A DNA stretch of 64,000 nucleotides from Atlantibacter hermannii (GTDB taxonomy: Bacteria > Pseudomonadota > Gammaproteobacteria > Enterobacterales > Enterobacteriaceae), in the NCBI GenBank assembly GCA_900635495.1, contig LR134136.1, positions 1,178,001 through 1,242,000 of the forward strand, in the 5' to 3' direction. Of the stretch, positions 8,274 through 19,050 are shown one piece after another. The position numbers and the translations under genes are program-made. The notes below the pieces were generated by a model that was given only the letters and a program-made list of their open reading frames with translations, was not told where the DNA came from and ran no database searches. Within the stretch, counting starts at the first letter, position 1; each line of letters starts with the position of its first letter.

Positions 8274-8648
8274 TTAGAAAGATAGGCTCACTGGGTTGGC
8301 CTTACTGACGTTGACGAAACATCGAAACAAACGGTTTCCTGATTTGCGCCATTTCTGTAAATCCTGAGCGCTAATACCATAGTTGCTGAACAGCATGAAG
8401 GTATCATCAAGATACTCATCAACGTGTTCGATCAATGCATTATCTTCGTCATGCTTAATTTTATAATTAAGCGCAAAACTCGCAATATGCTCAATCAATT
8501 CATTTAACTGCAGGTTGATGGCCGAGGTTGGATCGTTCACCCAACCATGATTGCTGTCACCAAGGGTTAGCAGGCAGTCATGATAGAGATTTTCACACAG
8601 GAATTTTAGCTGGGCTATATCATGCCGTTTTGGTGAGTATTCGTCCAT
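8274..8648 (-). CDS. tomB: Hha toxicity modulator TomB
   Basis: Cytosolic 124-residue partner of Hha (YbaJ) affecting biofilm formation and attenuating Hha toxicity. [49 protein letters not shown] and [14 protein letters not shown] are nearly identical to E. coli, including the conserved cysteine region implicated in Hha oxidation. First gene of the tomB-hha operon; the ribosome site GGGGG precedes the ATG. Confidence 0.97.
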
Positions 8649-9089
8649 AACGCATCCCCCTTTTTAGCGAAAAAATTTTCAGAGACTTAACACAGCAGGG
8701 GTAACATTCTCAGGTAAATGGGGATTAAGCACACAAATTCAATCTATTTAAACTATAAATCACCCCGACTGTTTTACCTTGTGCTATTACGAAAAATTAC
8801 AATTAATGCACTTTGTAACGACCCACGCGGTTAGGGTAATACTATCAGGTGAGATTGACATGCTTTGTTGATTATAGCTGATAAAAAGAATGTGCAATAA
8901 AGGTCGGTCGCAATTTTACGTTTAGCTTTATTTTCAGGAATATTGCCTCACGTTCCGCTAAATACCAGGATTTATCTGAATATTAAACAGGATAAATGGT
9001 CGTTATTCGGGCTTGCTGTTCGTATTAATCGATGTTAAAGCAGCGAGAACATGCTTTATAAATGAATGTCAGGAAATGATGAGCATTAA
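8649..9089. other. AT-rich intergenic region between tomB and acrB
   Basis: About 440 bases, clearly richer in A+T than the flanking genes. It must contain the leftward promoter of tomB-hha, but I cannot single out one -35/-10 pair. No open frame with coding character. E. coli has a gap of similar size here. Confidence 0.5.
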
Positions 9090-9091
9090 TT

Positions 9092-9119
9092 AAAAAAGGC
9101 CGCTTGCGCGGCCTTTTTT
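9092..9119. terminator. Terminator of acrAB
   Basis: AAAAAAGGCCGC, loop TTGC, GCGGCCTTTTTT; symmetrical, so it can act in both directions. It touches the acrB stop codon region. Confidence 0.9.
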
Positions 9120-9120
9120 T

Positions 9121-12100
9121 TCAGGAGTGTTTTACCGTGTGGCTGTGCTCGATATCTTCGCTTTTACGGCTAAAGCGTCGACGAACCACCACGAAGAACA
9201 CAGGAACGAAGAAGATAGCCAGTATCGTCGCGGTGACCATCCCGCCCATTACGCCGGTACCTACGGCGTTCTGTGCGCCGGAACCTGCACCGGAGCTGAT
9301 TACCAGCGGCATTACCCCGAGGATAAACGCCAGCGAAGTCATCAGAATCGGACGCAGACGCATACGAACCGCTTCCAGCGTCGCTTCCACCAGGCCTTTG
9401 CCTTCTTTATCCATCAGATCCTTGGCGAATTCCACAATCAATATTGCGTTCTTCGCCGACAAGCCAATGGTTGTCAGCAGGCCCACCTGGAAGTAAACGT
9501 CGTTGTTAAGGCCGCGGAAGGTTGCAGCCAACAGCGCGCCGATGACCCCCAGCGGCACCACCAGCATGACCGAGAACGGAATTGACCAGCTTTCATACAA
9601 CGCCGCCAGACACAGGAATACCACGATAAGCGAAATCGCATACAGGGCAGGGGCCTGGTTGCCGGACAGACGTTCCTGGAAGGACATCCCCGTCCAGTCG
9701 TAACCGATGCCGGTAGGCAGTTTGCTGGCCAGCTCTTCCATCATGTTCATGGCTTCACCGGTACTCTTACCCCGGTACTGCCTGACCAAGGATTTCCATA
9801 GACGGCAGACCGTTGTAACGCTCCAGACGCGGTGAACCGTATTCCCAGTGCGCCCGTCGAGAACGACGAGAACGGCACCATTTGTCCATCGGCGGTTGCG
9901 TACGTACCAGTTATTAATATCCTCTGGCAGCATGCGGTATTTCGCTTCGGACATCACGTACACTCTTTTTCACGCGTCCGCGGTCGATAAAGTCGTTCAC
10001 ATAACTACCGCCCCAGGCTGCGCCCAGCGTGGTATTGATGTCGGAAATCGAGACGCCCCAGCGCCTGCGCTTTTTCCTGATCGATATCGATTTTGTACTG
10101 CGGCGTATCTTCCAGACCGTTAGGACGAACCCCCGCCAGCAGATCCGGATGTTTAGCGACTTCGCCTAACAGTTGGTTTCGCGCCTGAGTCAGTTTTTCA
10201 TGGCCCAGGTTCGCCTGGTCGATTAACTGGAAGTCGAAGCCGGTCGCCGTACCCAGTTCCACGATTGCCGGCAGGTTGAAGGCAAACACCATCGCATCTT
10301 TAATTTGCGAGAAACGGCCCATGGCGCGACCGGTGATCGCTTCCACTTTGTTTTCAGCGCCCGGACGTTCCTCCCAGTTTTTCAGGGAAACGAACGCCAG
10401 ACCGGTGTTCTGACCACGACCAGAGAAGCCAAAGCCGTTAACGGTAAACACAGAGTTTACGTTGGCTTTTTCTTGTGTCAGGTAATAGTCAGTGACTTCA
10501 TCCAGCACTTTTTGAGTACGTTCCTGGGTCGCGCCTGCGGGGAGCTGAGCCATGGTCAGGAAGACGCCCTGGTCTTCCTCCGGCAGGAATGAACTTGGCA
10601 GTTTGATGAACAGGAACGCCATTCCGCCAACAATCAGCAGGTACAGCAGCAGATAGCGGCCGGTACTGCGCAGAATGTTGCCTACGCTGTCGGTATAGTG
10701 ATGGGTGCTCTTATCGAACATCCGGTTAAACCAACCGAAGAAGCCTTTTTTCCCTTCACCGTGGTCGCCTTTGGCGATCGGTTTGAGCATCGTGGCGCAC
10801 AGCGCGGGCGTCAGAATCAACGCCACCAGCACAGACAGCACCATCGCGGAAACGATAGTGATGGAGAACTGACGGTAAATCGCACCGGTTGAACCGCCAA
10901 AGAAGGCCATCGGAATAAATACCGCCGACAGCACCAGGGCGATACCCACCAGGGCACCCTGGATCTGGTCCATGGATTTACGCGTCGCTTCTTTTGGCGG
11001 CAAGCCTTCTTCCGCCATAACACGCTCAACGTTTTCCACGACCACGATGGCGTCATCCACCAACAGGCCTATCGCCAGCACCATACCGAACATCGTCAGG
11101 GTATTTATCGAATACCCGAACGCGGCAAGGATAGCGAAGGTGCCCAACAATACCACCGGGACGGCGATAGTCGGGATCAGCGTGGCACGGAAGTTCTGCA
11201 GGAACAGATACATTACCAGGAATACCAGCACGATCGCTTCAACCAGCGTTTTTACCACTTCGTTAATTGAGATCTTAACGAACGGTGTGGTGTCGTACGG
11301 ATAAACCACTTCCAGACCGCGCGGGAAGAACGGCTTCATCTTCTCAATGGATTCACGCACTGCCGCGGCAGTATCCAGCGCATTCGCGCCGGTCGCGAGT
11401 TTGATACCAAGGCCGGCAGCCGGCTGGCCGTTATAACGTGCAATAACGTCATAGCTTTCGCCGCCCAGTTCCACTTTTGCCACATCGCGCAAACGAACCT
11501 GAGAACCATCCTGATTCACTTTCAGCAGGATTTTGCTGAACTCATCCGCTGATGTCAGACGCGTCTGGGCAATGATGGAGGCGTTCAACTGCTGGCCTTT
11601 CACCGGCGGCGTACCGCCGAGCTGGCCTGCCGCAACCTGGGCGTTCTGCGCCCTGATTGCGTTGATCACATCAACCGGCGTGAGATGGAAGTTATTCAGT
11701 TTGTTCGGGTCCATCCAGATACGCATCGCATACTGTGCGCCGAACAGCTGAACGTCGCCTACGCCCGTGGTACGGCTGATCGGATCTTTCACCGTCGCGC
11801 CCACGTAGTCAGCGATATCTTCCTGGTTCATTGAACCGTCCGTTGAGATCATCCCGATTACCATCAGGAAGCTGCTGGATGATTTCTCAACGCTGACGCC
11901 TTGCTGTTGCACTTCCTGAGGCAGCAAAGGCATTGCAAGTTGTAGCTTGTTCTGGACCTGAACCTGCGCGATATCCGCATCGGTGCCGGAATCAAAGGTC
12001 AGCGTGATTTGCACCGTACCTGCCGAGTCGCTGGTTGACGACATATAAAGCAGGTTGTCGATACCGTTCATGTTCTGTTCGATAACCTGCGTGACCGTAT

Positions 12101-12275
12101 CCTGTACGGTTTTCGCATCGGCACCCGGGTACATGGCGGATATCGAAATGGCCGGGGGCGCGATCGTCGGATACTGCGCCACAGGCAGTTTCATGATCGC
12201 AAGACCACCCGCCAGCATAATAATGATGGCGATGACCCATGCGAAAATAGGGCGATCGATAAAAAACTTAGCCAT
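9121..12275 (-). CDS. acrB: Multidrug efflux RND transporter AcrB (five frame-breaking insertions)
   Basis: Proton-driven inner-membrane pump of the AcrAB-TolC tripartite system. The 3,155-nt span is exactly five bases longer than a 1,049-residue gene. N-terminal part MAKFFIDRPIFAWVIAIIIM to KIDIDQEKAQALG is intact, including the proton-relay pair in LLVDDAIVVVENV. The C-terminal part from GKSTGEAMNMMEEL to EDIEHSHTVKHS is intact and includes the relay lysine in LSAKNAI. Between them five single-base insertions occur at 10056-10059, 9965, 9894-9895, 9853-9855 and 9770-9773; removing them restores a normal AcrB. Operon with acrA, 22 bases apart. Confidence 0.93.
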
Positions 12276-12297
12276 GTCTTAACGGCTCCTGTTTAAG

Positions 12298-13494
12298 TTA
12301 AGACTTCGGTTGTTCTGGCGCTGCATTGGCTGCGGCAGATTGTTTATCCGCATCAGCCGAAACTTCTTGTGCTTTAACCTGCGCGCCAGGACGAACTTTT
12401 TGTAAACCAGAAACTATCACGCGATCGCCCGCCTTCAGGCCGTCGGTCACTAACCACTTATCGCCAATGGCCTGAGACGCCTTGATCTGACGAACTTCAA
12501 CTTTGTCGCCTTCGCCAACGACCATCGCGGACGCATCGCCGCGCGGCGTACGGGTCACGCCCTGCTGAGGCACCAGAATCGCATTCGGGTTGACCCCTTC
12601 CTCAAGACGCGCACGTACAAACATGCCCGGCAGCAACGTGTGATTCGGGTTAGGGAACAACGCGCGTAACGTAATAGAGCCGGTGGTTTGATCGACGGAC
12701 ACATCAGAGAATTCCAGCGTACCTTCCTGATCGAACTTAATACCGTCAGACGTCACCAGCTGGACTTTCGCTTTACCGTTTTCCTGCTTCAGTTTGCCGC
12801 TTGCCAGCTCTTGCTTCAGACGCAGGAAGTCATTGCTGGACTGGGTAACATCCACATAGATAGGGTCGAGTTGCTGAACGGTCGCCAGCGCATTCGCCTG
12901 GCCGTTCTGCACCAGCGCGCCTTCGGTCACGGAAGATTTGCCGATACGCCCACTGATAGGGGAGGTCACTTTGGTATACGCGAGATTGATACGCGCGGTT
13001 TCCAGCGCTGCTTTCGCGGCCACTACGGCAGCGTTCGCCTGCTGGGCTTCCGCCTGCGCATTGTCATAGTCCTGTTGGCTGATGTACTTGGTGCCAATCA
13101 GTTTCTGGTAACGCTTCAGGGTTAACTGGGCGATATTCGCGCTGGCCTGGGCACGCGCCAGATCGCCTTTGGCGCTCTCATAAGAGGCCTGGTAGGTTGC
13201 TGGATCAATCTGATAAAGAGAGACACCCGCTTCGATATCGCTCCCTTCCACAAAATTACGTTTCAGGATAATACCGTTCACCTGCGGACGAACTTCCGCT
13301 ATGCGATAGGCACTGGTGCGCCCCGGAAGCTCGGTTGTAATAGCTAGAGGTTCGCTTTTCAGCGTGACCACGCCGACTTCGGGCGTATGCTGCGCCTGCT
13401 GTTGCTGCTGTTTGTCGTCACATCCTGTAAGCGCTAAGCTGCCTGAGAGCATCAGAACGACCGCCAGAGGCGTTAACCCTCTGTTTTTGTTCAT
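12298..13494 (-). CDS. acrA: Efflux periplasmic adaptor lipoprotein AcrA
   Basis: Periplasmic adaptor linking AcrB to TolC. The start MNKNRGLTPLAVVLMLSGSL (13494) gives a lipoprotein signal with lipobox LTGC near residue 25; a longer frame starting at 13539 would run through the promoter. Total 398 residues, one longer than E. coli. Lipoyl/hairpin region LARAQASANIAQLTLKRYQ and beta-barrel LLPGMFVRARLEEGVN are visible. After the lipobox there is a run of five glutamines (DDKQQQQQ). Expression is controlled from the acrR-acrA intergenic region. Confidence 0.97.
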   Translation of the reverse strand: MNKNRGLTPLAVVLMLSGSLALTGCDDKQQQQQAQHTPEVGVVTLKSEPLAITTELPGRTSAYRIAEVRPQVNGIILKRNFVEGSDIEAGVSLYQIDPATYQASYESAKGDLARAQASANIAQLTLKRYQKLIGTKYISQQDYDNAQAEAQQANAAVVAAKAALETARINLAYTKVTSPISGRIGKSSVTEGALVQNGQANALATVQQLDPIYVDVTQSSNDFLRLKQELASGKLKQENGKAKVQLVTSDGIKFDQEGTLEFSDVSVDQTTGSITLRALFPNPNHTLLPGMFVRARLEEGVNPNAILVPQQGVTRTPRGDASAMVVGEGDKVEVRQIKASQAIGDKWLVTDGLKAGDRVIVSGLQKVRPGAQVKAQEVSADADKQSAAANAAPEQPKS

Positions 13495-13585
13495 AGGTAA
13501 ACCTCGAGTGTCCGATTTCAAAATTGATTGATGGATCAAACGTCCACAAACCCATTGCTGCGTTCAAATAATGGTCGTGATATGG

Positions 13586-13609
13586 TACATACATTCATAA
13601 ATGTATGTA
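13586..13609. promoter_or_regulatory. AcrR operator between acrA and acrR
   Basis: A 24-bp inverted repeat, TACATACATT (13586-13595), centre CATA, AATGTATGTA (13600-13609), in the divergent intergenic region. It is the same palindrome that AcrR binds in E. coli, with changes only at the centre. Confidence 0.9.
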
Positions 13610-13637
13610 AATCTGACCCTTGTAAATTCACAAACAT

Positions 13638-14280
13638 ATGGCACGAAAAACCAAACAACAGGCGCTGGAAACGCGCAACCACATTCTCGATGTGGCGATT
13701 CGCCTGTTTTCTCAACACGGTGTTTCGGCCACGTCTTTAGCTGACATTGCTCAGGCCGCTGGGGTCACGCGCGGCGCTATTTACTGGCACTTCAAAAACA
13801 AATCTGATTTGTTCAGTGAAATCTGGGAGTTGTCAGAATCAAGTCTTGGCGATCTTGAATCTGAGTATCAGGCAAAAATATCCCGACGATCCACTGTCTG
13901 TGTTAAGGGAGATTCTAATTTATATTCTTGAAGCTACCGTTTCAGAAGAGCGTCGACGGTTGATGATGGAAATTATCTTCCACAAATGTGAGTTTGTTGG
14001 CGAAATGGCGAGCGCCCAACAGCTCCATCGCGAATATTGCATTGCCAGCCACGAACGTATCGAACAGGCGTTGAGCAATTGTATCGCCCACCACAGATTG
14101 CCTGAAAGCCTCAATATACGTCGTGCCGCGGTTCTGATGCGCAGTTATATCACCGGATTAATGGAAAATTGGTTATTCGCGCCGCAAACTTTCGATTTAC
14201 AAGCCGACGCTCGGGATTTCGTTGAAATACTGATAGAAATGTACCAGCACTGTCCAACGCTGCAAAAATCCTCTCTGTAA
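13638..14280 (+). CDS. acrR: TetR-family repressor AcrR (frame broken)
   Basis: Local repressor of acrAB that releases DNA on binding drugs. The TetR DNA-binding domain is in MARKTKQQALETRNHILDVA through VSATSLADIAQAAGVTRGAIYWHFKNKSDLF. An extra A in the run 13874-13878 shifts the frame after YQAK; the remaining part, YPDDPLSVLREILIYILEAT to HCPTLQKSSL, continues in the next frame. Corrected length is 213 residues (E. coli 215). If the indel were real, the ligand domain would be lost and acrAB derepressed, a known resistance route. Given the same error type across the window I read it as an artefact. Confidence 0.93.
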
Positions 14281-14415
14281 TAAAAAAGCGGGCGATTGTC
14301 AGATTTCTCTATAAGCCTGCGGCCTTGCTATTCTGCGCCCCTGTCCCGTGGTATTCTGCCGCTCACGTAATTTCCCCGATATATTCTCGGCCCTGAACTC
14401 ATTCACTCAAAGACT

Positions 14416-17400
14416 ATGCAGCACGATCTTCAGTTTCGCAAAATAACCTGCGTTATGACGCTGGTGTGGTTTCTTCTGGCCGGATTCCTGCTTTCTTCGG
14501 GCGTAGCCCATGCCGCATCAAACGGCGACCTGCCCGTTCGCTCGGACATTCAAAGCCAGCTGGATGCGTTGAATAAACAGAAGACGCTTTCCCCGCAGGA
14601 TAAGCTGGTCCAGCAGGATTTAACCGAGACGCTGGAAACCCTCGATAAAATCGACCGGATCAAGCAGGAAACCACCCAACTGCGTCAGCGGGTGGCTCAG
14701 GCACCGGAAAAAATGCGCCAGGCGACGGAAGCGCTTAACGCGTTGAGCAACCAGGAAAGCGATGACGCGCTTCGCCAGAATTTCAAAGCGATGTCGTTAC
14801 GCCAACTGGAGTCTCGCACCAGCAATCTGGTGGACGATCTGCAAAGCGCGCAAAACGATCTCTCTTCCTTCAACAGCCAACTGGTTTCGTTACAAACTCA
14901 GCCGGAGCGCGTACAAAATGCGCTGTCTACCGCCTCGCAGCAGTTGCAGCAGCTCAGGAATCGCCTGAACGGCAATGCGCCTGGTGAAGCCGCGCTGCGC
15001 CCGACGCAGCAGACACTCATGCTGGTGCAACAGGCATTGCTGAATGCGCAAATCGATCAGCAACGCAAAAGCCTGGAGGGCAATACCGCTCTGCAGGACA
15101 GTCTGCAAAAGCAGCGTGATTACACTACGGCGCATATTAATCAGCTTGAGCATCAGCTCCAGCTTTTGCAGGAGGCAGCCAATATCAAACGGCTGTCGCT
15201 GACGGAGAAAACTGCCCAGGAAGCGGTTGCGCCGGATGATTCATCCAGTCTTCAAAACAATCCGCTGGTGAAGCAGGAACTGGACATCAACCACCAGCTC
15301 AGCCAGCGTCTCATCTCGGCCACGGAAGATGGCAACTCGCTGGTTCAGCGAAATATCAAAGTAAAAAACTGGCTCGATCGGGCGCTTCAGTCTGAGCGCA
15401 CTCTGAAAGAGCAGATTTCGGTGCTGAAAGGCAGCCTGTTACTGTCGCGTATCCTGTATCAGCAACAGCAGACCCTGCCGTCTGCCGATGAACTGGGGGA
15501 TATGACCAACCGCATCGCCGATCTGCGTCTGGAACAGTTCGAGCTGAATCAGCAGCGCGATGCCCTGTTCCAGAACGACACGTTTGTGGCGAAGCTGGAA
15601 GAAGGGCACCAGGGCGAAGTAAACGGCGAAGTACACGATACGCTGCTTCAGTTAGTGGATATGCGCCGTGAACTGCTCGACCAGTTGAACAAGCAGCTTG
15701 GCAATCAACTGATGATGGCCATCAACCTGCAAATTAATCAGCAGCAGTTGATGAGCGTCAGCAAAAACTTGCGGCAGATGCTGACCCAACAAATCTTTTG
15801 GGTGAACAGCAACCGACCAATGGACTGGGAATGGATTAAGTCTTTCCCGTCAGCCGTGCACGATCAGATCAAGTCGATGAAACTGTCGGTGAACTGGAAA
15901 AAGGCCTGGCCGTCGGTTGCGCTGGCGTTTCTTGCCGGTTTGCCGCTGTTACTGATCGCCGGGCTTATCCGCTGGCGCTTCAGCTGGATGAAACAATATC
16001 TGGCGAAGCTGGCTTCCGAAGTAGGGCAGTTGCGTAACGACAGTCAGTTGCATACGCCGAAAGCGATTTTGATCAACTTCATCCGCGCGTTGCCGGTATG
16101 CCTGATTATCCTGGCGTGTGGGCTGATCCTGCTATTTATGCAGATCAACATCAGCGACTTACTGTGGGCATTCAGTAAAAAACTTGCCATGTTCTGGCTG
16201 GTGTTCGGCATGTGCTGGCGGGTGCTGGAAAAAGACGGCATGGCCGTAAGCCACTTTAATATGCCGGGTAACCTCACCAGCCACTGGCGCCGCCAGATTG
16301 TTCGCGTGAGTCTGGCGCTCCTGCCGTTGCTGTTCTGGTCGGTGGTGGCGGAAATGTCGCCGTTGAATCTGATGGACGACGTGCTCGGCCAGTTTGTGAT
16401 TTTTGTGAACTTGTTGGTGATCGCCGCGCTGATGTGGCCGATGTTCCGTGAAAGCTGGCACGATAAAGAGTCGCATACCATACGGCTGGTCACTATCACC
16501 GTGCTGGCGATTGTACCGGTTATGCTGCTGGTCCTGACGGTCACCGGGTACTTCTATACCACGCTGCGTCTGGCCGGGCGCTGGATTGATACCGTTTATC
16601 TGGTCATTATCTGGAACCTGCTTTACCAGACGGTGCTACGTGGCCTCAGCGTTGCCGCGCGCCGTATTGCTTATCGCCGTGCTGTCGCCCGTCGTCAGAA
16701 TATGGTGAAAGAAGGGGCAGAAGGGGCCGAACCGGTGGAAGAGCCGCCGCTGGGTCTCGATCAGGTCAACCAGCAAACCTTGCGTCTGACCATGCTGACG
16801 CTGTTTGCGCTCTTTGGGGTGGTGTTCTGGGCGATTTGGTCCGACTTAATCACGGTATTCGCCTATCTCGATAGCGTCGTGCTGTGGAATTACAGCGGTA
16901 CCGAAGCCGGGGCGGCGGTAATGAAACACGTCACCATGGGCAGCCTGCTGTTTGCGCTGGCTGCGTTTGCCGTGGCCTGGGTGTTGATCCGCAACTTGCC
17001 GGGTCTGCTGGAAGTGCTGGTGCTGTCGCGTCTGAATATGCGGCAGGGAACGTCCTACGCCATCACGACCATCCTCAATTACGTGATTATCGGCGTGGGC
17101 GCCATGACGATATTCGGTTCGCTGGGGGTCTCATGGGATAAATTGCAGTGGCTGGCGGCGGCGTTATCAGTCGGTCTGGGCTTCGGCTTACAGGAAATCT
17201 TCGGAAACTTCGTGTCGGGCCTGATTATTCTGTTCGAGCGTCCGGTGCGCATTGGCGATACCGTTACCATCGGCACGTTCTCGGGAACAGTCAGCAAAAT
17301 CCGTATCCGCGCCACTACCATTACTGACTTCGACCGCAAAGAAGTCATTATTCCAAACAAGGCCTTTGTGACCGAGCGTCTGATCAACTGGTCATTGAGC

Positions 17401-17769
17401 GATACGATTACCCGCGTAGTGATCCGCATCGGCGTGGCTTACGGTTCCGATCTGGATAAAGTGAAAGCGATTCTGCTGAAAGCCGCGATGGATCACCCGA
17501 AAGTCATGCACGATCCGGAGCCGTCGGTATTCTTCACCACCTTCGGACCCAGCACGCTGGACCATGAGCTGCGTCTGTACGTGCGTGAACTGCGCGACCG
17601 CAGTTACACGGTGGATGAGCTGAACCGCACTATCGATCGTCTGTGTCGCGAGAACGACATCAATATCGCGTTCAATCAGCTTGAAGTCCATTTGCATAAT
17701 AAAGACGGCGAGCAGTTTACCGAAGTCAGACGCGATCTGGATAACGGCGCAAAACCGTCGGTGGCATAA
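14416..17769 (+). CDS. mscK: Mechanosensitive channel MscK (KefA)
   Basis: Large potassium-dependent mechanosensitive channel of the inner membrane. 1,117 residues (E. coli 1,120). Signal peptide to about AHA at residue 33, then a long coiled-coil periplasmic domain rich in Gln/Leu to about residue 480, a set of transmembrane helices, and the C-terminal MscS-like domain with LSVGLGFGLQEIFGNFVSGL near residues 910-930 and RPVRIGDTVTIG. Frame intact. In E. coli priC follows; here hmp follows in convergent orientation, marking a rearrangement. Confidence 0.96.
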   Translation: MQHDLQFRKITCVMTLVWFLLAGFLLSSGVAHAASNGDLPVRSDIQSQLDALNKQKTLSPQDKLVQQDLTETLETLDKIDRIKQETTQLRQRVAQAPEKMRQATEALNALSNQESDDALRQNFKAMSLRQLESRTSNLVDDLQSAQNDLSSFNSQLVSLQTQPERVQNALSTASQQLQQLRNRLNGNAPGEAALRPTQQTLMLVQQALLNAQIDQQRKSLEGNTALQDSLQKQRDYTTAHINQLEHQLQLLQEAANIKRLSLTEKTAQEAVAPDDSSSLQNNPLVKQELDINHQLSQRLISATEDGNSLVQRNIKVKNWLDRALQSERTLKEQISVLKGSLLLSRILYQQQQTLPSADELGDMTNRIADLRLEQFELNQQRDALFQNDTFVAKLEEGHQGEVNGEVHDTLLQLVDMRRELLDQLNKQLGNQLMMAINLQINQQQLMSVSKNLRQMLTQQIFWVNSNRPMDWEWIKSFPSAVHDQIKSMKLSVNWKKAWPSVALAFLAGLPLLLIAGLIRWRFSWMKQYLAKLASEVGQLRNDSQLHTPKAILINFIRALPVCLIILACGLILLFMQINISDLLWAFSKKLAMFWLVFGMCWRVLEKDGMAVSHFNMPGNLTSHWRRQIVRVSLALLPLLFWSVVAEMSPLNLMDDVLGQFVIFVNLLVIAALMWPMFRESWHDKESHTIRLVTITVLAIVPVMLLVLTVTGYFYTTLRLAGRWIDTVYLVIIWNLLYQTVLRGLSVAARRIAYRRAVARRQNMVKEGAEGAEPVEEPPLGLDQVNQQTLRLTMLTLFALFGVVFWAIWSDLITVFAYLDSVVLWNYSGTEAGAAVMKHVTMGSLLFALAAFAVAWVLIRNLPGLLEVLVLSRLNMRQGTSYAITTILNYVIIGVGAMTIFGSLGVSWDKLQWLAAALSVGLGFGLQEIFGNFVSGLIILFERPVRIGDTVTIGTFSGTVSKIRIRATTITDFDRKEVIIPNKAFVTERLINWSLSDTITRVVIRIGVAYGSDLDKVKAILLKAAMDHPKVMHDPEPSVFFTTFGPSTLDHELRLYVRELRDRSYTVDELNRTIDRLCRENDINIAFNQLEVHLHNKDGEQFTEVRRDLDNGAKPSVA

Positions 17770-17798
17770 AAAAGGCGAGGGCGCATCGCGCCTTCGCC
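17767..17798 (-). terminator. Terminator of hmp at the mscK end
   Basis: Read leftward: stem GGCGAAGGCGC, loop GAT, GCGCCCTCGCC, then TTTTTT, the T-run overlapping the mscK stop codon. Rightward it has no T-run, so it looks asymmetric. Confidence 0.65.
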
Positions 17799-17810
17799 CG
17801 TTCCGTTAAG

Positions 17811-17828
17811 AAGGGGGGATCCCCCCTT
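17811..17828. repeat. Loopless perfect palindrome AAGGGGGGATCCCCCCTT
   Basis: 18-bp perfect palindrome with six G facing six C, between the hmp stop codon and its terminator. It could only form a strained hairpin. It lies exactly where gene order departs from the E. coli type. Confidence 0.8.
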
Positions 17829-17833
17829 TCTTG

Positions 17834-19025
17834 TTACAGCACCTTATGCGGTCCGAAGCATTCGTAATGAATGTTCGCCGGATCGATACCCACGGTGACC
17901 AGCTGTTTCGCGGCAAACTGCATAAAGGCCACCGGGCCGCACAAATAGAACTTCATACCCGCCGCGCCCAGCGCGCCTTCATGCTTCAGCAAATCCATCA
18001 GTCCTTCGCTCTGATAACGCCCGCTTTCGCGATCCTGTTCGGTCGGTTCGCGGTACCAGACATGATGTTCAAACTGCTTCAGTCGTTTGCCATGCAGCGC
18101 AATTTCGTCAGAAAAGGCATGGACATCGCCATTCTCCGCCGCATGGAACCAGTTGACCCGGGCTTCGTGTTGACTCGCCGCCAGCGTGTCGAGCATCGCC
18201 AGCATCGGCGTTTGCCCTACGCCTGCAGAAATCAGGGTAACGGGAGTGCCGGGTTTCAACATCCATAAAGAAATCACCCGCTGGCGCCACCAGGTTGATG
18301 ACATCACCCACCTTCGCGTGGCTGTGCAGCCAGTTAGACACGACGCCTTCGTCTTCGCGCTTAACCGCGATGCGGTAACTCTTGCCGTTCGGTTTGCGGG
18401 TCAGGGAGTACTGACGGATCTCCTGATTCACGAAGTTTTCAGGTTTGATCCACACACCCAGGTACTGGCCAGGCTTATAGTCTGCCACCGGGCCGCCGTC
18501 TGTCGGCTCAAATTCGAAACTGGTGATCAGCGCGCTTTGCTGTTTGATCGCCGTTATGCGGAACGGACGCGTGCCTTCCCAGCCGCCAGTTTTACCGGCA
18601 TTTTCTTCATAAATTTCAGCTTCACGATTAATAAACACCTGCGCCAGCACGCCATAGGCTTTGCCCCAGGCGTCCAGCACTGCCTGGCCCGGGCTGAACA
18701 TCTCGTCCAGCGTCGCCAGCAGATGGGTGCCGACAATAGTGTATTGCTCCGGTTTAATGTGAAAGCTGGTGTGCTTTTGGGCGATTTTTTCCACCGCCGG
18801 CAGCAACGCCGCCAGGTTCTCAATATTCGTGGCATAAGCGCAGATGGCATTAAACAACGCTTCGCGTTGGTCGCCATTGCGCTGGTTGCTCATATTGAAG
18901 ATATCTTTCAGTTCAGGGTTGTGAGTAAACATCCGGTCATAAAAATGCGCGGTAAGTTTTGGCCCCGTTGCTGCCAGAAGAGGAATGGTGGACTTCACCG
19001 TTGCGATAGTTTGAGCGTCTAACAT
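17834..19025 (-). CDS. hmp: Flavohaemoprotein Hmp (frame broken)
   Basis: Nitric oxide dioxygenase that turns NO plus oxygen into nitrate using NAD(P)H. The globin domain (MLDAQTIATVKSTIPLLAAT; proximal-His region QKHTSFHIKPEQY) is followed by FAD (EIRQYSLT) and NAD domains (LISAGVGQTPMLAML, and C-terminal FYLCGPVAFM and ECFGPHKVL). Corrected length is 396 residues as in E. coli. An extra base in the TTT at 18254-18256 breaks the frame after GDFFMDV. Divergent from glyA with NsrR- and MetR-type sites between them. Confidence 0.94.
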
Positions 19026-19050
19026 CAGGAGTTCCTTTGCAGGTGTTTAT

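Noticed and set aside
13638..14280. acrR as a true loss-of-function allele giving efflux-based resistance
   Set aside because: The indel is one A in an A-run, like the many others in the window; no reason to treat it as selected.
18186..19022. 278-codon plus-strand frame across hmp
   Set aside because: Antisense to hmp, which is clearly the real gene.
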